Shown piece by piece: positions 53,567 through 60,963 of a stretch of DNA of 64,000 bases. The stretch lies in the NCBI RefSeq assembly GCF_032773895.1, contig NZ_CP120416.1, positions 618,001 to 682,000 of the forward strand, given 5' to 3'. Each line of letters starts with the position of its first letter. Within the stretch, counting starts at the first letter, position 1. The position numbers and the translations under genes are program-made. Origin of the DNA: Teredinibacter sp. KSP-S5-2. Its GTDB lineage: Bacteria > Pseudomonadota > Gammaproteobacteria > Pseudomonadales > Cellvibrionaceae. Under the pieces are notes generated by a model. That model was given only the letters and a program-made list of their open reading frames with translations, did not search any database and was not told the DNA's origin.

Positions 53567-54077
53567 AGACAAACAGTCAGAATTGGCTGAGACTCTGGGG
53601 GGAGCTACAGCCCTTCTGACGCTGTCTATACACTCGTTTGAGTGGGGCGCTTCCTTTGGCCTTCCTGGCCAACAGTTCCGTCCATGGGGCATCCCTGTAA
53701 TTCTTTAAATCCACATCCATCCTTGGAGTATCGTACTGAATACGAATTTCCTTCTTGGCTGCTCCCTTTACCATCCTGGTAAGTTCATCCTTGTAAAGCC
53801 TCCTTACTTTGTAAACCTCCTGTTTAAACATCCGATTTGTTGCTTCCCTTTGCCAGTTCCATCTAATCCTGATTTCTACCCACTGTCCTGAAAGCATCAT
53901 GCTTCCGTTGGCCTTCCATGACCTAAGAATCTTCCTTGTTAACCTCCTTGTAGGTGGGATCCATAAATCCATTCGCGTCTTAATTAGTGTCCCTATCCTT
54001 TGGAACACCACACAATCCTTAAAGGCGCTTCCGTTGACCCTTCCTGGCCAGTTCACTGTTCCCTGTCTACGTCCTTG
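53567..54077 (-). ncRNA. CsrB/RsmZ-like small RNA that sequesters CsrA/RsmA (predicted)
   Basis: CsrB-family RNAs carry many GGA motifs in hairpin loops and bind several CsrA dimers, freeing target mRNAs. Here the minus strand has about 31 GGA triplets in some 440 nt, 16 of them AGGA; about two AGGA would be expected by chance. Several lie in loops of small stems: TTGGCC-AGGAA-GGCCAA (53665-53681), TTACC-AGGAT-GGTAA (53768-53782), TGGCC-AGGAAG-GGTCA (near 54035-54050) and CCA-AGGA-TGG. A GacA-type box lies at 54137-54154. The 5' end is placed near 54077, after a weak promoter; the 3' end near 53567, after an imperfect 11-bp stem. A 159-codon frame over it is judged spurious: 14 of its Arg codons are AGG. 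Confidence 0.8.
53576..53620 (-). terminator. Imperfect terminator hairpin at the 3' end of the CsrB-like RNA
   Basis: On the minus strand GTCAGAA (53620-53614) and GGCT pair with AGCC and TTCTGAC (53582-53576) over 11 bp with an internal loop, followed by TGTTTGTCT. The U-tract is broken, so the end is only approximate. The same dyad also lies just after the convergent Nudix stop at 53554 and could serve it. Confidence 0.4.
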
Positions 54078-54083
54078 TTGATG

Positions 54084-54113
54084 AGTATTTTGCTTATTTA
54101 GGGGGTGAGAAAA
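54084..54113 (-). promoter_or_regulatory. Candidate promoter of the CsrB-like RNA
   Basis: On the minus strand TTTTCT (54113-54108), an 18-nt spacer and AATACT (54089-54084) would start transcription near 54077. The -35 is poor, as is usual for activator-dependent promoters. Confidence 0.4.
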
Positions 54114-54136
54114 CAGTGGTGATGGTCATTGGGGAA

Positions 54137-54154
54137 TGTGAGACATTGCCTACA
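54137..54154 (-). promoter_or_regulatory. GacA/UvrY-type upstream activating sequence
   Basis: TGTAGG-CAATGT-CTCACA (minus strand, 54154-54137) matches the TGTAAG-N6-CTTACA consensus recognised by phosphorylated GacA at 10 of 12 fixed bases. It lies about 60-77 nt before the proposed RNA start, between it and the GGDEF gene. The nearest other genes in that direction do not need it. Confidence 0.7.
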
Positions 54155-54221
54155 CGACATGACCGAAAATACGTGTGGATTGTGTCAGATGAAGGGGGGA
54201 GGGGGACGTTTAAGTTGCGAG

Positions 54222-55124
54222 CTAGCTTGCGACAGAGCAGTTTCTACCCATCTCTTTGGCTTGATATAGCAGGTTGTCTGCGCGCTGTAATAGTTGTTCC
54301 AGGCTTTTGTCTTGTTGCTGTATTTCTGTAACGCCAATGCTGAGAGTAATACCAAAGGAAAGATCATCGAGCGTGATTACTTTATTTTGGCAGTTCTCCC
54401 GAATTCTTTCTGCAAGAGAAAAGGCACCTTCCAGATCTGAATCCGGGCAGGTAAGGGCGAACTCTTCTCCACCTAATCGGCCAATCACGTCCGAGGAGCG
54501 TGTCACTTCCCGACAGCATTCCGCAAGTACTCGCAGTGCTGCGTCTCCGGCCGCGTGCCCATAGGTATCATTCACTGTTTTGAACATGTCAACATCTATC
54601 ATAAGAACCGATAGTTTGCGTTTGTGCCGAACGGCTTTGGCGAATTCCATTTCTGACAGGTTATAAAAATGCCTTCTGTTATAAACATCGGTTAATGAGT
54701 CTTGAGTCGCCAGGCGTTCCAGTTCCTTGTTTGCCTTTTCCAGGTCTTTTTTGGTTTGAATTAAGCGCAGAGCTGAGCGCATTCTGGCCGATAGTACTGA
54801 GTACTCAATGGGTTTACTGACAAAATCGTGAGCGCCTAGATCCAGAGCTTTAACGATACTTTGGTCGGCGTCATTTGCCGACACCATAATGACGGGAATG
54901 TGCTTGGTTTTCTCTGACTTCTTCAATCTTTGCAGGGTTTCAATACCATCTATTCCTGGCATACGAATGTCCAGAAGAATGATGTCCGGCGAGCAGGAGA
55001 TCGCTTTTTCAAGGCAGGTTTGACCATCTGACGCAGATTCAACAATAAAGCCATCGTCTTCTAGCTCAAATGAAAGCAAAACTATATTGTCTTCAACATC
55101 ATCGACGACGAGTACTTTGGTCAT
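54222..55124 (-). CDS. Response regulator with GGDEF domain (diguanylate cyclase)
   Basis: A 300-aa protein that should make cyclic di-GMP on phosphorylation. The receiver (about 1-120) has acidic pair VVDDVEDN, phospho-acceptor Asp in IILLDIRMPGIDG (about D53) and the Lys in FVSKPIEYS. A linker coiled-coil (TKKDLEKANKELERLATQDS, about 125-144) leads to the GGDEF domain with active GGEEF (RLGGEEFAL, about 218-226). No inhibitory RxxD is seen just before it. It lies upstream of the CsrB-like RNA on the same strand, and CsrA commonly targets such genes. Confidence 0.92.
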   Translation of the reverse strand: MTKVLVVDDVEDNIVLLSFELEDDGFIVESASDGQTCLEKAISCSPDIILLDIRMPGIDGIETLQRLKKSEKTKHIPVIMVSANDADQSIVKALDLGAHDFVSKPIEYSVLSARMRSALRLIQTKKDLEKANKELERLATQDSLTDVYNRRHFYNLSEMEFAKAVRHKRKLSVLMIDVDMFKTVNDTYGHAAGDAALRVLAECCREVTRSSDVIGRLGGEEFALTCPDSDLEGAFSLAERIRENCQNKVITLDDLSFGITLSIGVTEIQQQDKSLEQLLQRADNLLYQAKEMGRNCSVAS

Positions 55125-55228
55125 GCAAGCTCTTAGCCAAATGGATTATGGAATATTTATATGTGTATACAAGTATAGGGCAGAGCTGAAGTAATGCTAT
55201 CCGTGTGCCATATCTTTATCTGTAGCCA

Positions 55229-55702
55229 TTATGGGTTGCTAGTTTGATATAAATATTTGGTTATGTCTTGGTTCTGCTGTTGAAGCTTGAGGTACTTGTG
55301 AGCCAGGTTTGCAAAGGTATGCGCATGAGATGGGCTGAAGTCTTCCTTGTTTGGAAACAGAGGCGTGACACCATCTTCTTGGAAAAAGACGGTATTTACG
55401 CCATATCTGGATGCAGTATTTTCAGAAACTGAACGGAGTATGTGGAGTACCGAAGCTTGCCATGAGAGCCCGTGAGATTCTGTATAACAACTTTCTATCA
55501 AGCATCGGATTATCCACGAACTGGGCATAAGTTCATTTGGAAATATGCGGGATAAATCATCCCGTAAGTGGCGAACTATTTTGATTATTTTCTTTTTATC
55601 GAGATTACTGTTGGCAATATTACTTGGCAAGCGATTGCTGTAGCTTGTGTGTTGGGTGGCAAGCTGGACTTCCTCTAGAGCTGTCGGCATGTTTGGTCTC
55701 AC
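55229..55702 (-). CDS. Hypothetical protein (157 aa)
   Basis: No family is recognised. It is soluble and helical (KKIIKIVRHLRDDLSRIFPN, about 37-56; WIIRCLIESCYTESHGLSWQ), with a C-terminal helix (FANLAHKYLKLQQQNQDITK). The start is GTG 55702 or ATG 55690; neither has a clear ribosome site. It is 10 bp after the 68-aa gene and presumably co-transcribed. Confidence 0.6.
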   Translation of the reverse strand: MRPNMPTALEEVQLATQHTSYSNRLPSNIANSNLDKKKIIKIVRHLRDDLSRIFPNELMPSSWIIRCLIESCYTESHGLSWQASVLHILRSVSENTASRYGVNTVFFQEDGVTPLFPNKEDFSPSHAHTFANLAHKYLKLQQQNQDITKYLYQTSNP

Positions 55703-55712
55703 ATAAACAACA

Positions 55713-55919
55713 TCAATGAATTGTTTTAGGAATATCTATCGTTTCAAGTTCAAGTAAATCCAGGTCAATGTGCGAATTGTATTGTTGCTCCAGCTCATCT
55801 TGCATTTCGTTAAGCACACTGCTTAGGCTGCCGATGGATTTGCTTAGTTTTCTTAGTGCTTCAACAAGTTCTTCGGTAGAAGAAACGATACAATAAGTGT
55901 CACTTTTTTTCTGTGTCAT
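55713..55919 (-). CDS. Hypothetical small protein (68 aa), coiled-coil
   Basis: A short acidic protein with one helical stretch (STEELVEALRKLSKSIGSLS, about 14-33, continuing to about 52) likely to be a coiled-coil. No family is recognised. It lies between the dyad at 55956-55991 and the 157-aa gene and is probably first of the two. Confidence 0.5.
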   Translation of the reverse strand: MTQKKSDTYCIVSSTEELVEALRKLSKSIGSLSSVLNEMQDELEQQYNSHIDLDLLELETIDIPKTIH

Positions 55920-55955
55920 GAGAAAACACTCTTCACATATTAATGTGTCGATCTG

Positions 55956-55991
55956 ACGAGTTTAATTGAACATATACTCAATTAAACTCGT
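55956..55991. repeat. Perfect 14-bp inverted repeat downstream of nrdB
   Basis: ACGAGTTTAATTGA (55956-55969), an 8-nt loop and TCAATTAAACTCGT (55978-55991) are exact complements. It starts 34 bp after the nrdB stop and 36 bp before the 68-aa gene start. No T-tract follows on either strand, so it is either a 3' end stabiliser of the nrdAB message or an operator of the small-gene pair. Confidence 0.75.
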
Positions 55992-56025
55992 GGGAACGAC
56001 GTACGTTAGAGTTGCCTCCAACGTG

Positions 56026-57312
56026 TTACCAGCTTAACGCGCCACCAGTTTGATATTCAATGACGCGTGTCTCAAAGAAATTCTTTTCTTTACGCAGATC
56101 CATAATTTCACTCATCCACGGGAATGGATTTTTGGCTCCAGTATAGACTTCATTCAGGCCTAGTTGAGCCAGGCGACGGTTAGCAATAAAGTGCAGATAT
56201 TCTTCCATCATCGCCGCGTTCATACCTAGCACTCCACGTGGCATGGTGTCCCTGGCATAGGCGATTTCTAATTCAGTCCCTTCAAGAACCATTTGTTTAA
56301 CTTCTTCCTGAAATTCCGTCGTCCATAAATGCGGGTTTTCTAATTTAATTTGGTTGATGACATCAATACCGAAATTTAGATGCATCGACTCATCGCGTAA
56401 AATGTACTGAAATTGTTCCGCTACACCCGTCATTTTATTGCGTCGACCCATCGATAATATTTGAGTGAAACCGCAATAGAAAAATATACCTTCGGTAATT
56501 ACGTAAAACCCAATGAGGTTTCTTAATAATTCCTGATCGGCTTCTGGTGTCCCTGTAGAAAACTGCGGGTTACCGATCCCTTGGGTATGCGCAATGCTCC
56601 ATGCTGCTTTTTTTGCGACAGATGGTATTTCCCTATACATATTGAAGACTTCACCTTCATCCATGCCAAGAGATTCAATGCAGTATTGATAAGCATGAGT
56701 ATGAATTGCTTCTTCAAAAGCTTGTCGCAATAAATATTGGCGTGCTTCGGGGTTGGTGATGTGACGATATACTGCCAATACTAAATTGTTCGCAACAAGC
56801 GAGTCTGCCGTAGAAAAATATCCGAGTGAGCGCATTACGATTGTTCGCTCGTCTTCTGTCAGGCCATCGGCGCTTTTCCACAGGGCAATATCTGCGGTCA
56901 TATTGACCTCTTGTGGCATCCAGTGGTTGGCACAACCATCAAGGTATTTTTGCCAGGCCCAATCATATTTAAATGGCACAAGTTGATTAAGGTCTGCGCG
57001 ACAATTGATCATACGTTTATCGTCGACTTCAATTCGGGCTGCGCCCATTTCCAGCTCTTCCAACCCTGGAGCAGGATCCATATCATGGATTGCCTGCTGG
57101 GCTTTTTTTACTGCGTCACTATCTATCGATATGCTGTCTGCATTCTGTTCAAGGCTCTCTGGTGTATGAGCTTGTTCCGCTTTTAGTTCTTGTTTTTCTA
57201 CAACGTAAGTTGCAGATGACTCCGCAACAGTGTTTTGTTGAACTGGAGGTTGTGGTGCGGTTTTGGTTGTTGAAGTGGTTGACGATTCTTCATAGTCATT
57301 CCAGCTCAGCAT
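56026..57312 (-). CDS. nrdB: Ribonucleoside-diphosphate reductase, beta subunit (class Ia)
   Basis: NrdB holds the di-iron centre and tyrosyl radical needed by NrdA to make dNDPs aerobically. The 428-aa protein has an N-terminal Thr/Gln-rich extension (about 10-85) and then the core: [20 protein letters not shown] (about 135-154), [20 protein letters not shown] (about 195-214) and [17 protein letters not shown] (iron-ligand E and H, about 308-324). MLSWNDYEE is the start. It follows nrdA after a 142-nt spacer with a 17-bp hairpin. Confidence 0.96.
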   Translation of the reverse strand: MLSWNDYEESSTTSTTKTAPQPPVQQNTVAESSATYVVEKQELKAEQAHTPESLEQNADSISIDSDAVKKAQQAIHDMDPAPGLEELEMGAARIEVDDKRMINCRADLNQLVPFKYDWAWQKYLDGCANHWMPQEVNMTADIALWKSADGLTEDERTIVMRSLGYFSTADSLVANNLVLAVYRHITNPEARQYLLRQAFEEAIHTHAYQYCIESLGMDEGEVFNMYREIPSVAKKAAWSIAHTQGIGNPQFSTGTPEADQELLRNLIGFYVITEGIFFYCGFTQILSMGRRNKMTGVAEQFQYILRDESMHLNFGIDVINQIKLENPHLWTTEFQEEVKQMVLEGTELEIAYARDTMPRGVLGMNAAMMEEYLHFIANRRLAQLGLNEVYTGAKNPFPWMSEIMDLRKEKNFFETRVIEYQTGGALSW

Positions 57313-57372
57313 AAATATTTCCTTAGCTTACTGCGATTTTGTGTTTCAAATAGATTCTTATATGGGTAAAAG

Positions 57373-57416
57373 GCCTGGGTATGGAGTTGGTGCCGTATTC
57401 CAACTCCATCCCAGGC
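57373..57416 (-). other. Strong intercistronic hairpin between nrdA and nrdB
   Basis: On the minus strand GCCTGGG-ATGGAGTTGG and CCAACTCCAT-a-CCCAGGC pair over 17 bp with one bulged base and a 9-nt loop, followed by CTTTTACCC. It lies in the 142-nt spacer between the nrdA stop (57455) and nrdB start (57312). The tail is only T4, so partial termination or RNase processing is likely, which would set the NrdA:NrdB ratio. Confidence 0.75.
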
Positions 57417-57454
57417 AGTGCTCCCCCTTTGGTCCTTCTTTTTTTACGGGCTTG

Positions 57455-60364
57455 TTATTGGCAAGCCTCGCAATCCGGGTCGTCCAGTGAGCAGGCTTTA
57501 GGAACTTCTGCCGGTGCCGCCACGGATGAGGATGAACCAGTGTTATTTGCCGATACTGCGTTTAATGAGCCAGTATTTATCGTTGATTTTTCTGTTGTTG
57601 TCGCTGCCAGTGCACGTAGGTAATACGTAGTTTTTAGTCCTCGGAACCAAGCCATGCGGTATGTGATGTCCAGTTTTTTACCGTTAGCCCCGGAGATATA
57701 GAGGTTTAAGCTCTGAGCCTGGTCAATCCATTTTTGTCTGCGGCTTGCTGCGTCTACTATCCAGCGAGGTTCAACTTCAAACGCAGTTGAATAAAGTGCT
57801 TTTAACTCTTCTGGAATTCGATCAATTTTTTGCAGTGAACCCTCATAATATTTCAAATCATTGACCATGACGCTGTCCCACAAACCACGGTCTTTTAAAT
57901 CGTGAACAAGGTATGGGTTGACCACTGTAAATTCACCGGAAAGATTCGATTTTACGTAGAGGTTTTGATACGTCGGTTCGATCGATTGAGAAACTCCGGT
58001 GATGTTGGCAATGGTTGCGGTTGGTGCAATGGCCATTACGTTTGAGTTTCTCATACCTTGGGTTTGTACCTGAGTTCTAAGTGAATCCCAGTTAAGCGTG
58101 GTGGATTTATCTACCTCGATAAATTCTGCACCGCGGTTTTCTTCAACCAGTTTGATCGAATCGATCGGAAGAATTCCTTTGCTCCACAACGAACCTTCAA
58201 AGGTTGAATAACTTCCGCGTTCTTTGGCCAGTTCACTGGATGCCTTGATTGCGTGGTAGCTAATGGCTTCCATTGAACGATCTGCAAACTCCACCGCCTC
58301 ATCACTGGAATAGGGGAGTTTCATTTTGTACAGGGCATCCTGAAAGCCCATCAATCCTAAGCCAACGGGGCGATGACGAAGGTTAGATGTTCTTGCTGCT
58401 GGTACGGCGTAATAATTAATATCGATCACGTTATCGAGCATACGCACAGCGGTTGAAACGGTTTTTGCCAGTTTGCCTGTATCCAGCTTACCATCAACAA
58501 TATGTTGGGCAAGGTTGATTGAGCCCAGATTACACACCGCAATTTCTTCATTCGGCTTGGTGTTGAGCGTAATTTCGGTGCACAAGTTTGATGAATGCAC
58601 GACACCGACGTGTTGCTGTGGGCTACGTAAATTACAGGTGTCTTTGAACGTGATCCAAGGGTGACCGGTTTCAAACAACATGCCGAGCATCTTGCGCCAT
58701 AGATCGACAGCACGTACTTTTTTGAATAGTTTTATTTCGCCTGATGCAACTTTTTGTTCGTACTCTGTGTAGCGTTGTTCAAAGAACTGACCAAAAGCAT
58801 CGTGAAGGTCGGGTGCGTCGTGGGGTGAAAAGAGCGTCCACTCTTTATCTTCAAAAACACGTTTCATGAACAAATCTGGAACCCAGTTTGCGGTATTCAT
58901 ATCGTGGGTTCTTCGACGATCGTCACCTGTGTTTTTTCTCAGCTCCAGGAATTCTTCAATATCCAGGTGCCAGGTTTCCAAATAAGCACAGACAGCCCCT
59001 TTACGTTTACCACCCTGGTTTACTGCAACAGCCGTATCGTTCGCAACTTTTAAAAATGGCACCACGCCTTGGGATTTACCGTTTGTGCCTTTGATATAGG
59101 CTCCCAGAGATCGAACAGGTGTCCAGTCATTACCCAGACCGCCTGCCCACTTGGATAGCATGGCGTTGTCTTGCATTGCACCGTAGATCCCGTGCAGGTC
59201 GTCTGGCACAGAGGTGAGGTAACAAGAAGACAGTTGAGGCCTTAAGGTTCCCGCATTAAACAGTGTTGGTGTGGAACTCATGTAGTCAAACGAGGACAAC
59301 AATCGATAGAACTCAATTGCACGTTCATTTCTGTTTTCTTCGTTGAGCGCCAAGCCCATTGCGACACGCATAAAGAATATTTGAGGGAGCTCAAATCGTA
59401 TTTCATTACTGTGAATGAAATAACGGTCGTAAAGGGTTTGCAGGCCAAGGTAGGTAAACTGCAAATCACGCTCAGGTAAAAGCGCCTCGCTTAGTTTGGC
59501 GATGTCAAAATTTAATAGTTCGGGCGAAACAAGCTCAAGTTCAATACCTTTGGCAATGTATTTGGGTAATGCTTGTGCGTAATAAACCTGCATTTCGGCC
59601 TGGGTTGCGGTTTCTGCAACATCCAGAAAGCTCAATGCTTCTGCTCGCAATTTATCAAGTAGTAGTCTTGCCGTTGCGAAGGAGTAGTTGGGTTCTTTTT
59701 CGACCAGAGTACGGGCGGACATAACCAAAGAAGTATTTACATCTTCGTAGGATACGCCGTCGTACAAGTTACGCATGGCTTCATTAAATATTACCGCTGC
59801 CTCAACATCCTTTAAGCCCTGGCAGGCTTCTGACAGAATGGTTTGCACACGCTGGATATCAAGAGGTTGTTGTTCACCATTGGGCATAGTGACATTGAGT
59901 GCATGAGCTTGTGTGTTTGCGCCAAATGCCGTTTCCTGTTTTTCCGCCCGCGCTTTAGCTCGCGACTCCCGGTAAAGCACGTAATCGCGAGCCACTTTGT
60001 GTTCGCCATTACGCATTAGCGTGAGTTCTACTTGGTCTTGAATTTCTTCAATATGGATTGTGCCGCCAGATGGCATTCTGCGTCGGAAAGTTGCTGAGAT
60101 CTGATCAGTAATATTGGCAACGGTTTCATGTATGCGGGTAGATGCTGCGGCAGATCCGCCTTCCACAGCCAAGAATGCTTTAGTAACAGCCACTTTGATT
60201 TTGTCGTCGGTATAGGAAACAACTTTTCCATTGCGTTTGATGACTTTGAGTTGCCCTGGTGCTGTTGCGGCTACTGAACTAGCGGTTGAGCTATCTATCT
60301 CATGCGCAGCGGTTTTGGTTCCGTTGTTGTGAGTTTTCGCTAGTTCTGAATCTGATGTGTGCAT
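57455..60364 (-). CDS. nrdA: Ribonucleoside-diphosphate reductase, alpha subunit (class Ia)
   Basis: Catalytic and allosteric subunit. The 969-aa protein starts at ATG 60364, behind CGGAG (4 nt); the longer frame to 60451 lacks support. An ATP-cone is seen at about 40-130 (LKVIKRNGKVVSYTDDKIKV), then the 10-stranded barrel, with TPTLFNAGTLRPQLSSCYLT (catalytic Cys) and NLGSINLAQH. The C-terminal CSLDDPDCEACQ holds the redox Cys pair that is reduced by glutaredoxin or thioredoxin. First gene of nrdAB, with DnaA and NrdR-like sites upstream. Confidence 0.97.
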   Translation of the reverse strand: MHTSDSELAKTHNNGTKTAAHEIDSSTASSVAATAPGQLKVIKRNGKVVSYTDDKIKVAVTKAFLAVEGGSAAASTRIHETVANITDQISATFRRRMPSGGTIHIEEIQDQVELTLMRNGEHKVARDYVLYRESRAKARAEKQETAFGANTQAHALNVTMPNGEQQPLDIQRVQTILSEACQGLKDVEAAVIFNEAMRNLYDGVSYEDVNTSLVMSARTLVEKEPNYSFATARLLLDKLRAEALSFLDVAETATQAEMQVYYAQALPKYIAKGIELELVSPELLNFDIAKLSEALLPERDLQFTYLGLQTLYDRYFIHSNEIRFELPQIFFMRVAMGLALNEENRNERAIEFYRLLSSFDYMSSTPTLFNAGTLRPQLSSCYLTSVPDDLHGIYGAMQDNAMLSKWAGGLGNDWTPVRSLGAYIKGTNGKSQGVVPFLKVANDTAVAVNQGGKRKGAVCAYLETWHLDIEEFLELRKNTGDDRRRTHDMNTANWVPDLFMKRVFEDKEWTLFSPHDAPDLHDAFGQFFEQRYTEYEQKVASGEIKLFKKVRAVDLWRKMLGMLFETGHPWITFKDTCNLRSPQQHVGVVHSSNLCTEITLNTKPNEEIAVCNLGSINLAQHIVDGKLDTGKLAKTVSTAVRMLDNVIDINYYAVPAARTSNLRHRPVGLGLMGFQDALYKMKLPYSSDEAVEFADRSMEAISYHAIKASSELAKERGSYSTFEGSLWSKGILPIDSIKLVEENRGAEFIEVDKSTTLNWDSLRTQVQTQGMRNSNVMAIAPTATIANITGVSQSIEPTYQNLYVKSNLSGEFTVVNPYLVHDLKDRGLWDSVMVNDLKYYEGSLQKIDRIPEELKALYSTAFEVEPRWIVDAASRRQKWIDQAQSLNLYISGANGKKLDITYRMAWFRGLKTTYYLRALAATTTEKSTINTGSLNAVSANNTGSSSSVAAPAEVPKACSLDDPDCEACQ

Positions 60365-60606
60365 AAATCTCCGTGTGCTCCTGATACTAAAAACGGTTAC
60401 TACATTTAAAATTTCGTTTAATTCTTTGTGAGGAAACAGGCGCTTCCTCATGCAAAGGTTGCAAAAAGCCTGACGATCTTGTCGCCGTCTTGCTTATTTG
60501 TTTTCAATACAACTTTTTCTTTGCTGCTCCCGCTAGAACGCAGGAACTCTCAGTGTTAAGGCATTGATTTGCATAATATTTATAAAAAATTCCTTGCTAT
60601 TTTGTA

Positions 60607-60635
60607 CAGATATTGAGAATTCGACCCTGTGACAA
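60607..60635 (-). promoter_or_regulatory. Candidate nrdAB promoter
   Basis: On the minus strand TTGTCA (60635-60630), a 17-nt spacer and TATCTG (60612-60607) give a plausible sigma70 promoter starting near 60600. Confidence 0.45.
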
Positions 60636-60647
60636 AATTTCACCAAA

Positions 60648-60663
60648 ACACCATATATTGGGG
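60648..60663 (-). promoter_or_regulatory. NrdR-box-like site upstream of nrdA
   Basis: ACACCATATATTGGGG (plus-strand reading) matches the NrdR consensus ACACTATATATTGTGT at 13 of 16 positions and lies just upstream of the candidate -35. A second properly spaced box is not clear, and NrdR normally binds pairs. Confidence 0.4.
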
Positions 60664-60733
60664 TTGTCCATATTTTTGATACAAGATAATGCGCTTTTGA
60701 GGATTTTTCAAGTTTCGATTGCTGCTGGTTTCT

Positions 60734-60753
60734 TGTGGATAAAATGTGGGTAA
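60734..60753 (-). promoter_or_regulatory. Two adjacent DnaA boxes upstream of nrdA
   Basis: TGTGGATAA at 60734-60742 is the complement of TTATCCACA, the perfect R1-type DnaA box. TGTGGGTAA at 60745-60753 has one mismatch and lies 11 bp on, one helical turn away. In E. coli the nrdAB promoter is controlled by paired DnaA boxes, so the same link of dNTP supply to replication initiation is likely here. Confidence 0.65.
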
Positions 60754-60902
60754 TAAGTTGAGGCAGTAACCACTAACCTGCAAAGCTAGATGGTATAAAG
60801 GCTGTTGGCGTTAAATCTGTTTTGACATAAATCTATAATATTTTTTTCTTTTGCGATGATGTTTTTATAGCTACTTTAGTATTAGATTTTATGTGGGTAT
60901 AG

Positions 60903-60930
60903 CTCCGACGGCGTAATTGCGCTGTCGGAG
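60903..60930. terminator. Hairpin downstream of argF
   Basis: CTCCGAC (60903-60909) and GTCGGAG (60924-60930) pair, with GCG/CGC continuing inside after one mismatch. It is 34 bp after the argF stop. No T-tract follows on the minus strand, so termination there is uncertain. Confidence 0.4.
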
Positions 60931-60963
60931 TGCGTTGATACTGCGAGGATGTATTTGCTGGTG

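Larger units (their letters stand above)
60365..60963. other. nrdAB control region
   Basis: About 600 bp between argF and nrdA without a gene. It holds a candidate promoter (60607-60635), an NrdR-like box (60648-60663), two DnaA boxes (60734-60753) and a hairpin after argF (60903-60930). The nrdA leader would be about 235 nt. Confidence 0.6.

Noticed and set aside
53577-54056. 159-codon minus-strand frame starting at GTG
   Set aside because: It uses AGG for about 14 Arg codons and favours AAG for Lys, unlike neighbouring genes. It overlaps the GGA-rich hairpin RNA and has no recognised homology. A peptide cannot be fully excluded.
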